From contig NZ_CP059404.1 of NCBI RefSeq assembly GCF_014217255.1, positions 1,240,001 to 1,304,000 on the forward strand: DNA of 64,000 bases, in the 5' to 3' direction. The stretch comes from Corynebacterium incognita. Lineage in GTDB: Bacteria; Actinomycetota; Actinomycetes; Mycobacteriales; Mycobacteriaceae. Positions 9,207 through 22,847 of the stretch are shown here, one piece after another. The notes beneath the pieces were generated by a model. It saw nothing but the letters and a program-made list of their open reading frames with translations, searched no databases and had not been told where the DNA came from. A program made the translations under genes and the position numbers. Positions within the stretch are counted from its first letter, which is position 1. Every line of letters begins with the position of its first letter.

Positions 9207-9763
9207 GGTAAATCTCCTTGAAATCTCAAATTAAAAGTGAGCGCTGCTCACTGCGAATAATGTGCTGCCTGCGCGGTTGCGCGCGGCGGAACTTCACTAC
9301 AGCGTTGGCGCTGCAATAGACCATCACAGATTACGCGAGGGTAGGCCCATCCAACAAATCGACACTCGGGTACACCCAGAATTACAAGCCTGTGTTTTTG
9401 CGCAGGTTACCGGGGTGTTTCCGGATCCATCCTGCGGTTAAGGATGGGGTAAAGAATCCGGGATAAAACCCGAGTTTTCAATTGTTAGACATCGCGAGCC
9501 TTCCGCGGGTAACAATGTCTAATTAGTACCAGCGATCTGTGGATAACCCTCAATTGTCAGTTGAGAGTTTTCGCATTGTCGCTGCATAACCCAATAATTT
9601 CCCGCAATTTCGTTTATCCACAACACCCATACTAGGCTGTGGATAAATGGCTTTTTCACACCTGTGGATAACCCTGTGGAGCACAAGGTAACGCCGTAAA
9701 TTTGGGTGTGGAGGAAGCAGTGAATTTCACGTTACGGACCGGAAAACGAGGCCTGAAGCAATA
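9207..9763. other. oriC: Replication origin region, rpmH-dnaA part of oriC
   Basis: A 557-base gene-free region between divergent rpmH and dnaA. Four perfect DnaA boxes (TTATCCACA or its complement) lie at 9538-9546 (minus), 9614-9622 (plus), 9638-9646 (minus) and 9663-9671 (minus), with a weaker copy at about 9675. AT-rich sequence surrounds them (for example 9585-9620). An inverted repeat, TTAGACAT (9485-9492) with ATGTCTAA (9515-9522), lies just upstream. Promoters for rpmH and dnaA must also be here but were not pinned down. Gene context plus box density make this the origin. Confidence 0.93.
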
Positions 9764-11182
9764 GTGTCAGACAGCGCTGCAACTCTCGATCACACGTGGC
9801 GAACCGTGGTGGAGGATCTCCTTCACCAAGCAGATCGCCCCGATTCCGCCGTACCTACTTTCACGCATACTCAGCGCGCATATCTCCAGCTCACGCGCCC
9901 AATCCTGCTAGCAGACGGCTACGCGTTGCTCGCTACCCAAAGCGCCGACGCCAAGAAAGTACTCGAGGACAGCCTGGCCGTCCACATCACCAAGGCACTC
10001 AGTGATCACATGGGGCGGCCGTGCTCCGTCGCATTTACCCTGGAGACACCTTCCGAGCCCGATCCGGGCCCAGAACAGGGGTGGGAGCCTGTGGACACTC
10101 CACCGCCGGCCCGCTTGCCGCGTGAGGTTCCGGCACACGATTCCAACCGGGAAAAGTCGCTCAACCCGAAGCACACGTTTGAAAACTTCGTGATCGGCTC
10201 CTCCAACCGTTTCGCGCACGGCGCGGCGGTCGCCGTCGCCGAGCAACCCGCCCGTGCCTATAACCCGCTGTTCATCTGGGGCGGTTCCGGCCTGGGCAAA
10301 ACCCACCTCCTGCACGCCGCCGGCAATTACGCCCAGGTGCTACAGCCGAACCTGCGTGTCAAGTACGTCTCCAGTGAAGAATTCACGAACGACTTCATCA
10401 ACTCCATGCGCGATGACCGCCAGGAGTCTTTCAAGCGGCGCTACCGCAACCTAGACATCCTCATGGTCGACGACGTCCAGTTCCTCGAAGGCAAAGAATC
10501 CACCCAGGAGGAGTTCTTCCACACCTTCAACGCGCTGCACCAGGCGAACAAGCAGATCATTTTGTCCTCCGATCGCCCCACCAAGCAGCTGACCACGCTT
10601 GAGGATCGCCTGCGAACCCGATTCGAAGGTGGATTGATCACAGACATCCAGCCGCCGGACCTGGAAACCCGCATCGCCATCCTCATGAAGAAAGCTGCCG
10701 CGGACGGCACTCGCATTGATCGCTCGGTCCTGGAGCTCATCGCTTCTCGCTTCGAGACCTCCATCCGCGAACTCGAAGGCGCGCTAATCCGCGTATCCGC
10801 CTACTCCTCCTTGGTCAACGAACCCATCAGCATGGAAATGGCAGAAATTGCCCTGCGGGATCTCGCACCGGAGTCCGGGGCCTTCAACATCACGGCCGGA
10901 GCAATCATCGAGACGACCGCGGAGTTCTTCAACCTCGACGTCTCCACCCTCACCGGCACCGGCAAGAAGCGGGCCATCTCGCACGCCCGCCAGCTCGCGA
11001 TGTATCTGTGCCGTGAACTCACCGAACTTTCCCTGCCCAAGATTGGCGAGGAGTTCGGCGGTAAGGACCACACCACGGTCATTTACGCGGAGCGCAAGAT
11101 CCGCAAGGAAATGACAGAAAACCGCAACACCTACGATGAGATTCAAACGCTCACGCAGATGATAAAAACTAGGGGCCAATAG
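9764..11182 (+). CDS. dnaA: Chromosomal replication initiator DnaA
   Basis: AAA+ ATPase that binds DnaA boxes and opens oriC. The 472-aa protein has domain I (about 1-90), a proline-rich linker (95-130), Walker A GGSGLGKT at 173-180, Walker B ILMVDDVQF, the sensor-II region and C-terminal domain IV with the signature GKDHTTVIYAERKI. The GTG start is 98 bases after the last strong upstream DnaA box, suggesting autoregulation. A clear intrinsic terminator follows the stop, so dnaA is transcribed apart from dnaN. Confidence 0.98.
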   Translation: MSDSAATLDHTWRTVVEDLLHQADRPDSAVPTFTHTQRAYLQLTRPILLADGYALLATQSADAKKVLEDSLAVHITKALSDHMGRPCSVAFTLETPSEPDPGPEQGWEPVDTPPPARLPREVPAHDSNREKSLNPKHTFENFVIGSSNRFAHGAAVAVAEQPARAYNPLFIWGGSGLGKTHLLHAAGNYAQVLQPNLRVKYVSSEEFTNDFINSMRDDRQESFKRRYRNLDILMVDDVQFLEGKESTQEEFFHTFNALHQANKQIILSSDRPTKQLTTLEDRLRTRFEGGLITDIQPPDLETRIAILMKKAAADGTRIDRSVLELIASRFETSIRELEGALIRVSAYSSLVNEPISMEMAEIALRDLAPESGAFNITAGAIIETTAEFFNLDVSTLTGTGKKRAISHARQLAMYLCRELTELSLPKIGEEFGGKDHTTVIYAERKIRKEMTENRNTYDEIQTLTQMIKTRGQ

Positions 11183-11188
11183 CCCGCT

Positions 11189-11219
11189 GACCTTCCCCGT
11201 GTTGGGAAGGTCTTTTTTT
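11189..11219 (+). terminator. Intrinsic terminator of dnaA
   Basis: Perfect 9-bp stem gaccttccc (11189-11197) and gggaaggtc (11204-11212) with loop cgtgtt, followed by a run of T to 11219. It begins 7 bases after the dnaA stop codon. Confidence 0.92.
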
Positions 11220-11627
11220 ATCCACAGGGTTGTCCACACCTGTGTAATTACGCCGATGTAATTCATGAGCTTGCCCACAAAAGGGCTTTTCACATGCACT
11301 GATTCCCTGTGGGGAGCGCTGTGATCAATCAGTGAACAAATCCGGCACACCTGTGGAGAACTCGACACCCGACTTTGTTATCCACACCGCGAGGCAGAAT
11401 TACACATTTTGATCACAGGACAACCAACACCCACAAAAGCCACCACTACCTGCACCAAGATCGAAGATCCCACAGCTTCCACACCACTTATTACTGTTAC
11501 TACTGATCAAACTTGGTTTTCTTGGGAGAAATGGGATGTGTGAAAGAACCGCCCGCGATCTCATGTCTGGCCAATGTTGTAAGTTGTAAGAGTAAGAATC
11601 AGGCGAACAAGGAGCGGAAGAACTTAC
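11218..11627. other. DnaA-box region between dnaA and dnaN
   Basis: About 410 bases without a gene. Perfect DnaA boxes lie at 11218-11226 and 11378-11386; one-mismatch copies at 11230-11238 (ttgtccaca) and about 11351-11359 (tgtggagaa). The first box overlaps the T tract of the dnaA terminator. AT-rich stretches follow, and this side is a good candidate for the unwinding element. The dnaN promoter should be near 11575-11605, where TTGTAAG repeats and TAAGAAT occur, but no consensus pair is certain. Confidence 0.8.
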
Positions 11628-12812
11628 ATGAACTCAAACGTCTCATTTCGCGTAGCCAAGGATGATCTGGCTGCTGCAGTCGGCTGGGTTGCACGTTCTC
11701 TGCCCACCAAGGTCACGCAACCTGTTCTTCGCGCGATGGTGATTACCGCCGACGATGAGGGCCTGGAGTTCGCGGGCTTCGACTACGAGGTCTCCACCAA
11801 AGAGCGCCTCGCCGCCGAGATCGCCCAGCCGGGACGCTTCGCAGTCGCCGGCAAACTCATCTCCGAAATCGTCAACTCCTTGCCTAATAAGCCAGTGGAC
11901 TTCGAGGTCGACGAGAAGATCGCGCTGGTGACTTGTGGTTCTTCCCGCTTCGAGCTCCCTCTCATCCCGCTCGATGATTACCCGCAGCTCCCGGAGCTCC
12001 CGGAGGTCACCGGCACGATCAACCCGGCGCTGTTCCAGGAAGCCATCAAGCAGGTGGCCTCCGCCGCCGGCCGCGATGACACGCTGCCGATGCTCACGGG
12101 CATCCACATGGAAATCGACGGTCAGTCCTTGCGCTTCACCGCGACTGACCGTTTCCGCCTGGCCATCCGCAACGTCGAGTGGGAGCCCACCGCAGGCGAC
12201 GTCTCCGCCAAGCTGCTGGTCCCCGCGAAAACTCTTCAGGACGCCGCGAATTCCTTGGACACCTCGCTCAATGATCCCATCGAGATCGCGGTCGGCACCG
12301 GTGACAACCTCGGTGGCGACGGCCTGTTTGGTCTCCATGCCCGCTCTCGCCAGACCACCGCGCGCATGCTCGACGCCGACTTCCCGAACATCGCGCCGCT
12401 GCTGCCGAAGAGCCACACCTCGATCGCATCCGTGGAGATCGCTCCGCTGCAGGAAGCTATCCGCCGCGTGTCTTTGCTGACGGACCGCAATGCGCAAATT
12501 CGCATGCACTTCACCGAAGGCCAAGTCGTCCTTTCCGCGGGAAGCTCGGATTCCGGTAACGCCGAGGAAGCACTGCCGTGCGCCTTCACTGGCCGCGACG
12601 AGCTCATCATCGCTTTCAACCCCACCTACCTGCGTGACGGCCTGGGCGTCGTCCACACTGACCGCGTCGTGTTCGGCTTCACCGAGCCCTCACGACCCGC
12701 GATCATGATCCCGGAGCCGGAGGATCTGCCGGAGGCCGACGAGGACGGCAACTTCCCGTCGCCCGAGGTAGATTTCACCTACCTGCTGATGCCGGTGCGC
12801 CTGCCAGGCTAA
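11628..12812 (+). CDS. dnaN: DNA polymerase III beta sliding clamp
   Basis: Ring-shaped processivity clamp of 394 aa built from three similar domains; recognisable blocks include VLRAMVITADDEGLEFAGFDYEVS in the first and DTLPMLTGIHMEIDG at the start of the second. The C-terminal segment ends in FTYLLMPVRLPG, the conserved end that forms part of the peptide-binding pocket. The ATG start follows caaggagcggaag. recF starts on the base after its stop codon. Confidence 0.97.
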   Translation: MNSNVSFRVAKDDLAAAVGWVARSLPTKVTQPVLRAMVITADDEGLEFAGFDYEVSTKERLAAEIAQPGRFAVAGKLISEIVNSLPNKPVDFEVDEKIALVTCGSSRFELPLIPLDDYPQLPELPEVTGTINPALFQEAIKQVASAAGRDDTLPMLTGIHMEIDGQSLRFTATDRFRLAIRNVEWEPTAGDVSAKLLVPAKTLQDAANSLDTSLNDPIEIAVGTGDNLGGDGLFGLHARSRQTTARMLDADFPNIAPLLPKSHTSIASVEIAPLQEAIRRVSLLTDRNAQIRMHFTEGQVVLSAGSSDSGNAEEALPCAFTGRDELIIAFNPTYLRDGLGVVHTDRVVFGFTEPSRPAIMIPEPEDLPEADEDGNFPSPEVDFTYLLMPVRLPG

Positions 12813-13958
12813 ATGTTTATTCGCTCGCTCGATTTACGTGACTTCCGTTCGTGGCCTGAGCTGCGCTTAGAGCTCAAGCCGGGAGTCACGTTGTTCGTGG
12901 GCAGGAACGGTTACGGCAAGACCAATATCGTCGAAGCCGTGGGCTACATGGCGCACCTGGCGTCACATCGCGTCAACCACGACGCGCCGTTGGTCCGTCA
13001 AGGCGCAGACAACGCCCGAATTTCCCTCACCGCGGTCAACGAGGGGAGGGAACTCACCGGCCATCTGCTCATCAAGCCGCACGCCGGCAACCAGGCACAA
13101 ATCAACCGCACGCGACTCTCCACGCAACGGGAACTCCTCGGAGTAGTAAAAACCGTGCTCTTTTCCCCGGAGGATCTCGCCCTCGTGCGCGGCGAACCCG
13201 CGCAGCGCCGCCGCTACCTCGATCACATCATCGCCTCGCGCTTCCCGCGTCAGGCGGGCATCAAGGCGGACTACGATCGCGTGCTGAAGCAGCGCAATGC
13301 GTTACTGAAGTCGGCGTCGGCAAGCTTGCGCCGCGGGTACTCGGACGTCGAGGGCTCCGCGGCACTCGCCACCTTGGACGTGTGGGACGCGCAGCTCGCG
13401 CACCTGGGGGCACAAGTGGTGAAGCACCGCCTGGAGCTTGTCGACGACCTCGTGGAATTAGTGCCCCAGGCCTATCACGGTCTCGCGCCTGAGTCGCGTC
13501 CCGCGACGGTGGAATACAAGTCCACCATCGCTACCGACGACCGGGAGGTCCTCGAGGCTTTGTTGCTCGCGGAACTCGGACAGGCGAGAAGCAAGGAGAT
13601 CGATCGCGGAACCTCGCTGGTCGGGCCGCATCGCGACGACCTACTCCTGCACCTGGGGACCCAGCCGGCCAAAGGCTTCGCCAGCCACGGTGAGACCTGG
13701 TCCTACGCCATCGCGCTGCGATTGGCAGAATTCCACGTGTTATCTGAAGGATCGCAGCCGATCCTCATCCTCGACGATGTTTTCGCCGAGTTGGACGCAC
13801 GGCGTCGTCAGAAGCTTGCCGCCATGACCCACGACGTCGAGCAGGTGCTCATCACCGCAGCCGTCAACGAGGATCTCCCGGATAACCTCCCGGACAGCAC
13901 CCGCTTCGATATTGGCGTGAAAGACACGGATTCCGGCAGGGTATCGGTGATCGAGTGA
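12813..13958 (+). CDS. recF: DNA replication and repair protein RecF
   Basis: SMC-like ATPase that helps load RecA on gapped DNA. The 381-aa protein opens with [14 protein letters not shown] and has Walker [11 protein letters not shown] (about residues 30-39), the ABC-type signature region [12 protein letters not shown] and Walker [13 protein letters not shown]. The ATG immediately follows the dnaN TAA, with no gap, so translation is probably coupled. Its stop overlaps the start of the next gene. Confidence 0.97.
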   Translation: MFIRSLDLRDFRSWPELRLELKPGVTLFVGRNGYGKTNIVEAVGYMAHLASHRVNHDAPLVRQGADNARISLTAVNEGRELTGHLLIKPHAGNQAQINRTRLSTQRELLGVVKTVLFSPEDLALVRGEPAQRRRYLDHIIASRFPRQAGIKADYDRVLKQRNALLKSASASLRRGYSDVEGSAALATLDVWDAQLAHLGAQVVKHRLELVDDLVELVPQAYHGLAPESRPATVEYKSTIATDDREVLEALLLAELGQARSKEIDRGTSLVGPHRDDLLLHLGTQPAKGFASHGETWSYAIALRLAEFHVLSEGSQPILILDDVFAELDARRRQKLAAMTHDVEQVLITAAVNEDLPDNLPDSTRFDIGVKDTDSGRVSVIE

Positions 13959-14506
13959 TGGAGGATCTCATCACCGCAGCGTTTGAGACCGTGCGCAAGC
14001 GGATTCCGAACCCGCCGCACCTGAACCGGCCGTCGCGCAAGCAGTTGCAGCTTACCAGGGCGCGAGTCATCATCCCGGGGCTCGAGGAGCCGATGCCACT
14101 GCGCACCCGCGGTATTCCTACTGGGCCGGATGGCCGTCCGCGGCGTCGGCCGCACACCGTGCCGTCGCTGGGCTCGGCTCTCAAGAAAACCATCCGCACC
14201 GAGCATTGGGAAGAAGGCCTGGCGCAGGGGATCATCCTGGAGCAGTGGCCGGATATCGTGGGCGAGAAGATTGCGCAGCACACCCGCGTGGACCGCATTG
14301 ACAACACGGTCATTTATATTGAGTGCGACTCCACGGCGTGGAAGACCAACCTTGGTTATATGCAGCGACAGATCCTGCACAAAATCGCAGACAAGGTGGG
14401 TCCCGATAACTTCACTCAATTGAAGCTATTTGTGCCTAATATTCCGTCCTGGCGCAAGGGCAAGCTCCATGTAAAGGGTCGCGGCCCACGAGACACCTAC
14501 GGCTAA
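13955..14506 (+). CDS. dciA: DciA-type DUF721 protein, probable replicative helicase operator
   Basis: DUF721 protein of 183 aa (Rv0004 counterpart). DciA proteins assist the DnaB helicase at initiation in bacteria without DnaC. A basic, disordered N-terminal part ([24 protein letters not shown]) precedes the DUF721 core, including [17 protein letters not shown] and the strand-helix segment [19 protein letters not shown]. Start is GTG 13955 or ATG 13958; both overlap the recF stop. This gene order, recF-dciA-gyrB, is conserved in actinobacteria. Confidence 0.92.
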   Translation: MMEDLITAAFETVRKRIPNPPHLNRPSRKQLQLTRARVIIPGLEEPMPLRTRGIPTGPDGRPRRRPHTVPSLGSALKKTIRTEHWEEGLAQGIILEQWPDIVGEKIAQHTRVDRIDNTVIYIECDSTAWKTNLGYMQRQILHKIADKVGPDNFTQLKLFVPNIPSWRKGKLHVKGRGPRDTYG

Positions 14507-14565
14507 AAGCGCATTCTACGGCGCTCTAAGGTGTGTGAAATGCGCTCAAGTAGGTCCCCACGGTG

Positions 14566-14571
14566 TAGAAT
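14566..14571 (+). promoter_or_regulatory. Candidate -10 element for gyrB
   Basis: TAGAAT directly preceded by TG sits 47 bases before the gyrB GTG. The -35 region (around 14546-14551, TCAAGT) is poor. Upstream, AGCGCATT (14508-14515) and AATGCGCT (14539-14546) form an inverted repeat that could fold or bind a regulator; gyrase genes are often supercoiling-regulated. Confidence 0.45.
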
Positions 14572-14590
14572 AGCGGGAGTCTTAGAATGA

Positions 14591-17062
<2,472 letters not shown>

Positions 17063-17070
<8 letters not shown>

Positions 17071-17263
17071 GGGAAACCTCGATTCCGTAGAGCTTCAATA
17101 GGGTGGGGACCTGAGAGAGCACAGCCGCAGGCACGCCGACGATCAACGCGATGTCGAGAGGCGAAGAACCCGTGAGCGACGATCCACTCGACGCATGCGC
17201 CGTCGGAGCGCCGATTAACGATACTGCTACCAGTGCTGCTGCAAGCCTTTTTCTCTTAGTCAT
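17063..17263 (-). CDS. Small exported or membrane protein of unknown function
   Basis: From ATG 17263 the product is 66 aa. MTKRKRLAAALVAVSLIGAPTAHAS has a charged start, a hydrophobic core and an AHA-S cleavage site, so it looks like a signal peptide. A second hydrophobic stretch, LDIALIVGVPAAVLSQVP, follows, then a short tail. A longer frame upstream to 17341 has no credible start. It lies between the Doc-like gene (11 bases upstream) and the helical hypothetical gene (8-base overlap). No function is recognised. Confidence 0.6.
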
Positions 17264-17273
17264 AGGACTCAAT

Positions 17274-17534
17274 TTACCTGGACGCCCAATGCCGCGTGAG
17301 CACAGCAGAACACAATTGGGCAAACTTTTCGTTGCCGTCACTCAACGGCCGCAGCGCTACGATCACCTTCTCCAGCGCCTGCACCTGCTCGGCAGCCGTT
17401 CCATGAACCGCGATCCCATCGATCTTCGCATTCACCACGGCGGCAGCTGCGACGAGCGCGGAAAAGTCCACGATTACCACGTTCCGCCGCGCGCAAAACT
17501 CGCGCGCAATCAGCAGCAACTGCTCCGCCGTCAT
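17274..17534 (-). CDS. Doc/Fic-like toxin, short and degenerate
   Basis: An 86-aa protein whose N-terminus (AEQLLLIAREFC) and the segment LRPLSDGNEKFAQLCSAV resemble Doc toxins, which phosphorylate EF-Tu. The Fic core in Doc is H-x-F-x-D-x-N-K-R; here the catalytic His is Arg62, DGN (66-68) is kept, and the next residues are Glu-Lys. The protein is also shorter than the usual ~125 aa. It is therefore probably inactive or has a different role. ATG overlaps the stop of the upstream antitoxin-like gene (ATGA), a classic toxin-antitoxin layout. Family call is by eye. Confidence 0.55.
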   Translation of the reverse strand: MTAEQLLLIAREFCARRNVVIVDFSALVAAAAVVNAKIDGIAVHGTAAEQVQALEKVIVALRPLSDGNEKFAQLCSAVLTRHWASR

Positions 17535-17743
17535 GATCGTGCCCGGCGGATTTCGGCCTCGAGGTGGGCGCGGCCGTCGAGAAGCTCTCTGGCGAGCTCC
17601 TGGACCTGGGAATCACTGAGCGTTCGCGCGGCCGTGGACACGATAGCGCGCACCGCCGCCTCGTGTTTGGAGGTGCCGAGCGCCGACGCCAACACCGTCA
17701 GCGCGTGATCTTGTTGCGCAGTGAGTCGAAGGGTCATTGCCAT
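17531..17743 (-). CDS. Ribbon-helix-helix antitoxin-like regulator
   Basis: A 70-aa protein: MTLRLTAQQDHALTVLASAL, then a helix region with SKHEAAVRAIV and a C-terminal Leu/Glu-rich tail (VQELARELLDGRAHLEAEI). A short N-terminal strand followed by two helices is the CopG/Arc pattern. Start ATG 17743 (MAMTLRL) or 17737. The tail would be the toxin-binding part. It overlaps the Doc-like gene by 4 bases, and two direct repeats that look like its operator lie 8-28 bases upstream. A much longer open frame upstream on this strand is only a shadow of gyrA. Confidence 0.6.
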   Translation of the reverse strand: MAMTLRLTAQQDHALTVLASALGTSKHEAAVRAIVSTAARTLSDSQVQELARELLDGRAHLEAEIRRARS

Positions 17744-17750
17744 AGCCGCA

Positions 17751-17771
17751 TGATACCACTGTGATACCACT
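17751..17771 (-). promoter_or_regulatory. Direct-repeat operator of the antitoxin-like gene
   Basis: TGATACCACT occurs twice, at 17751-17760 and 17762-17771, offset by 11 bases, about one helical turn. On the gene's strand this reads AGTGGTATCA twice. It lies just upstream of the antitoxin start and 51 bases before gyrA on the other strand. Tandem half-sites with one-turn spacing are typical for RHH autorepressors. Confidence 0.6.
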
Positions 17772-17821
17772 TCCATGTCTAACAGCGCCGCAGACGCCCG
17801 AATAGCGTAAAATGGCCGGTT

Positions 17822-20344
<2,523 letters not shown>

Positions 20345-20347
20345 TCC

Positions 20348-20695
20348 ATGGCGCGACGAGAATTCACCATCACGCGGATTAGCCCGCTTTCCGCGTTCCG
20401 CGTTGGGCTCGCGTTCTCCGTCGTGGGGCTCATTGCCTGGCTTCTCGCGGTGTCCATCCTGTACTTCGGCATGGACCAGGCGGGCATCTGGGACTCCATC
20501 AACGGCCTCGTCACTGAGGTCGGCGGCACCTCCGCATTGTCGTACGGCATCGTGCTCTCTGCCGCCGCCCTCTTAGGCGCCGTGTGTGCTGTGTCCACGA
20601 CCATCCTGGCGCCCCTGCTCGCCCTCATTTACAACGCCGTCGTTGCCCTCTTCGGCGGTCTGGAAATTGAGTGGGAGGAAGAGCTTCACCAGTAG
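20348..20695 (+). CDS. DUF3566 transmembrane protein
   Basis: A 115-aa membrane protein with two hydrophobic segments (about residues 18-42 and 66-100) after a basic start, MARREFTITRISPLSAFRVG. DUF3566 proteins are found directly after gyrA in actinobacteria; their role is unknown. It follows gyrA by 3 bases and is surely cotranscribed. Two tRNA genes follow. Confidence 0.88.
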   Translation: MARREFTITRISPLSAFRVGLAFSVVGLIAWLLAVSILYFGMDQAGIWDSINGLVTEVGGTSALSYGIVLSAAALLGAVCAVSTTILAPLLALIYNAVVALFGGLEIEWEEELHQ

Positions 20696-20772
20696 CCCTA
20701 AATATAGCTACTGACCAGGCGATTTGTAATAGTGGCCGATGGGTATGTAAAGTTCATATTCGTTCCAAGCGC

Positions 20773-20849
20773 GGGCCTATAGCTCAGTCGGTTAGAGCGC
20801 ATCGCTGATAACGATGAGGTCGCTGGTTCGATTCCAGCTAGGCCCACCA
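20773..20849 (+). tRNA. tRNA-Ile (anticodon GAT)
   Basis: Full cloverleaf: acceptor gggccta pairs with taggccc, anticodon loop ctgataa gives GAT, T-arm ggttcgattcc. The CCA end is encoded (20847-20849). Classic Ile-Ala tRNA pair downstream of gyrA in corynebacteria. Confidence 0.97.
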
Positions 20850-20858
20850 GGAACGAAT

Positions 20859-20931
20859 GGGGCATTAGCTCAATTGGTAGAGCATCTGCTTTGCAAGCAG
20901 AAGGTCAGGAGTTCGATTCTCCTATGCTCCA
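20859..20931 (+). tRNA. tRNA-Ala (anticodon TGC), copy 1
   Basis: Acceptor ggggcat pairs with atgctcc (one G-U), anticodon loop tttgcaa gives TGC, T-arm ggagttcgattctcc. CCA is not encoded. It is 9 bases after tRNA-Ile and is identical over the whole gene to the copy at 24227. Confidence 0.97.
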
Positions 20932-20937
20932 CAGGTA

Positions 20938-20966
20938 AAACCTCGGACAATGGTCCGAGGTTTCTT
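20938..20966 (+). terminator. Terminator after tRNA-Ile/tRNA-Ala
   Basis: An 11-bp perfect stem, aaacctcggac (20938-20948) with gtccgaggttt (20953-20963), has loop aatg and a T-rich tail (tttcttgtatttt). Confidence 0.85.
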
Positions 20967-21023
20967 GTATTTTCAGACTATGAAGCTACGTGCAATCACT
21001 ATTCATGATGCAGAGGATATTTA

Positions 21024-22423
21024 GGGTTAAGTAGCAAAAAGTGTGTCTGCCGGCGTGTCGTCGGCATCGGGGGTTAGCGTAGTGGGCCTTTCCGGATTCT
21101 GATGTCGGGGTCGTAGGTGTCTGGGATAGTGTTGTCGTAGAAGGCTGGGCGTCCGGTTTCTTGGTCGGCTGCGTTGTGGTCTTCAGGTTCTAGGTCGTTG
21201 ACTTTGGCGAGTTGATCTAGTCCGAAGTTGCACTGCCTGGCGATTTGTAATGGGTCGTCAGGCAGTTGCGTTTTGCTGTGCAGCCACCACTCGAGCATGC
21301 GCCGTTGTCGCTCTCCTGAACGCCCTCTGTGTATTCGGGCTAAGAGCTTGAGTTGGGAGTTGATTGCTCCTTCCAGGCTGTTTGTCGTCGATGCCCATTG
21401 TGGGTTGATGGATTTCGGGTCGGGTTCGATGTAGGTAAACAAGAATCCTTTCTTCGATAGGTTCAGCAACGACATGTAGGCCTGGCGCACGCGTGGGTGG
21501 GTGTATTCCCAGGTTTTTGTGGCGGTGCGTCGGTCTTTGGGCAGTGGTGTCTTTTCGTTGAGGAAGTCGTGGTAGACCTGCCCGTATTCGTGTAGGTGGA
21601 CTGTCCATTGCGCTGCTTGTTCCGCTGTAGAAACAGCGGTGAGCTGTAGTGCTAGTTGGTAGATGGCTTGTCCTGCAGGGGTGCGTGGCCGGCTGGTGGT
21701 GTAGCGGCGTACGACGCGTTGTGCGTGGACGAGGCAGCGTTGAATTTTGGTGTTGGGCCACAGCTTTTTAATCGCGCTATATGCGCCGCGTCCGCCGTCC
21801 ATGACAACGCATAGCGGCGGCGCTAGTTGGCTGAGCAGTTCTAGGTAGGCCTGTGTTGATTCGGCTTTCGCCCAGTGCCAGGTGATGACATGGGTGCGGG
21901 TAGCGGCGATAAGCAGGCATCCTGCGGCGGTGTAGGTGCCGTCGATAAAGACCTGGTCAAAGATGCGTTCCGGGTCGACCGTGTTGGGGATGTCGATAAG
22001 CCACAACGGCCGGAAGCGTCGATCCATACTCCACCTGCTTAGCCCACGTTCCTGAGCGATGGCGCTAAGCGTTTTATGCGCGGTGACGTAGGCGTGGAAA
22101 TCGAGGAAATCTTGGGTGTGGCGCTTATCCGTCCTGGAACGTGTCAGGGATTGTCCGCAGCTGGGTGCGGTGCAGCGCCAGCGGGTTTTGCCTGCTTTTG
22201 TTGTGCCGTTTTTCTTCATCGCCCCTGCACAACCGGGACATCGTGGTCTGTTTGTAGTCACCGAACTAGCAAACAAGATCCGCTTACCACACCAGCTCGT
22301 CAGATCCCGGTATTGAACGAAAACGGAGGTGGAATAACGCCGCAGACGTTATTCCACCCTGATTTATCTACTCTTACCAGCATGTATCACGGTTTACTGG
22401 ACACACTTTTTGCTACTTAACCC
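21024..22423 (-). mobile_element. IS1249-like insertion sequence, copy 1 (IS256 group)
   Basis: 1400-bp element with perfect 24-bp terminal inverted repeats beginning GGGTTAAGTAGCAAAAAGTG. The 8-bp target duplication GATATTTA lies on both sides (21016-21023 and 22424-22431). One transposase gene fills it. It interrupts a GNAT gene. No difference from copy 2 was seen over its full length, so both copies are recent. IS1249 is known from Corynebacterium (composite transposon Tn5432). Confidence 0.95.
21074..22276 (-). CDS. IS1249-like transposase, copy 1
   Basis: DDE transposase, 400 aa. An N-terminal zinc ribbon (CPGC at 13-16, CTAPSC at 35-40) is followed by a helix-turn-helix near 70-90. The likely catalytic residues are Asp112 (IDGTY), Asp160 (MDGGRGA) and Glu302 (TNSLEGAIN); the RCLVHAQRVVRRYTT block between the last two is typical of this IS group. 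The start is a TTG at 22276 or a GTG 15 bases further in. The reading frame is complete, so it should be active. Confidence 0.93.
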   Translation of the reverse strand: MFASSVTTNRPRCPGCAGAMKKNGTTKAGKTRWRCTAPSCGQSLTRSRTDKRHTQDFLDFHAYVTAHKTLSAIAQERGLSRWSMDRRFRPLWLIDIPNTVDPERIFDQVFIDGTYTAAGCLLIAATRTHVITWHWAKAESTQAYLELLSQLAPPLCVVMDGGRGAYSAIKKLWPNTKIQRCLVHAQRVVRRYTTSRPRTPAGQAIYQLALQLTAVSTAEQAAQWTVHLHEYGQVYHDFLNEKTPLPKDRRTATKTWEYTHPRVRQAYMSLLNLSKKGFLFTYIEPDPKSINPQWASTTNSLEGAINSQLKLLARIHRGRSGERQRRMLEWWLHSKTQLPDDPLQIARQCNFGLDQLAKVNDLEPEDHNAADQETGRPAFYDNTIPDTYDPDIRIRKGPLR

Positions 22424-22847
22424 GATATTTACCTCACGTGCATCGATGCCGATACGCAGCGGTTCACGACAATCCCTGCGAACTACACGCGCGAGATGGC
22501 GACACAGTTCGCAAGCGAAGTCACTGACTCTCGCTGGGCCATCACCACACCAGAGTTTGGGGATCGCTACTGCGGCAACATTGAACTTCGGGCTATCGAC
22601 GCCACTACTGCTGACGTCGGCTACAGCACCTCACCGTGGGCGCGGGGGAGTGGGCTACAAACTGCGGCCCTACAACAAGTCGTTGAGATCGCGCGGGAAC
22701 GGAGATTCCACAACCTGTACTTGTGGGCTGACGTTGACAACGCTGCATCGAGACGCGTGGCGGAGAAGGCCGGCTTCTCCTTCGAAGGCCTTGATTCTGA
22801 GCGCCAGTGCCGCGAAGGGGTCAACACCGCAAAATATTCGCTTGACC

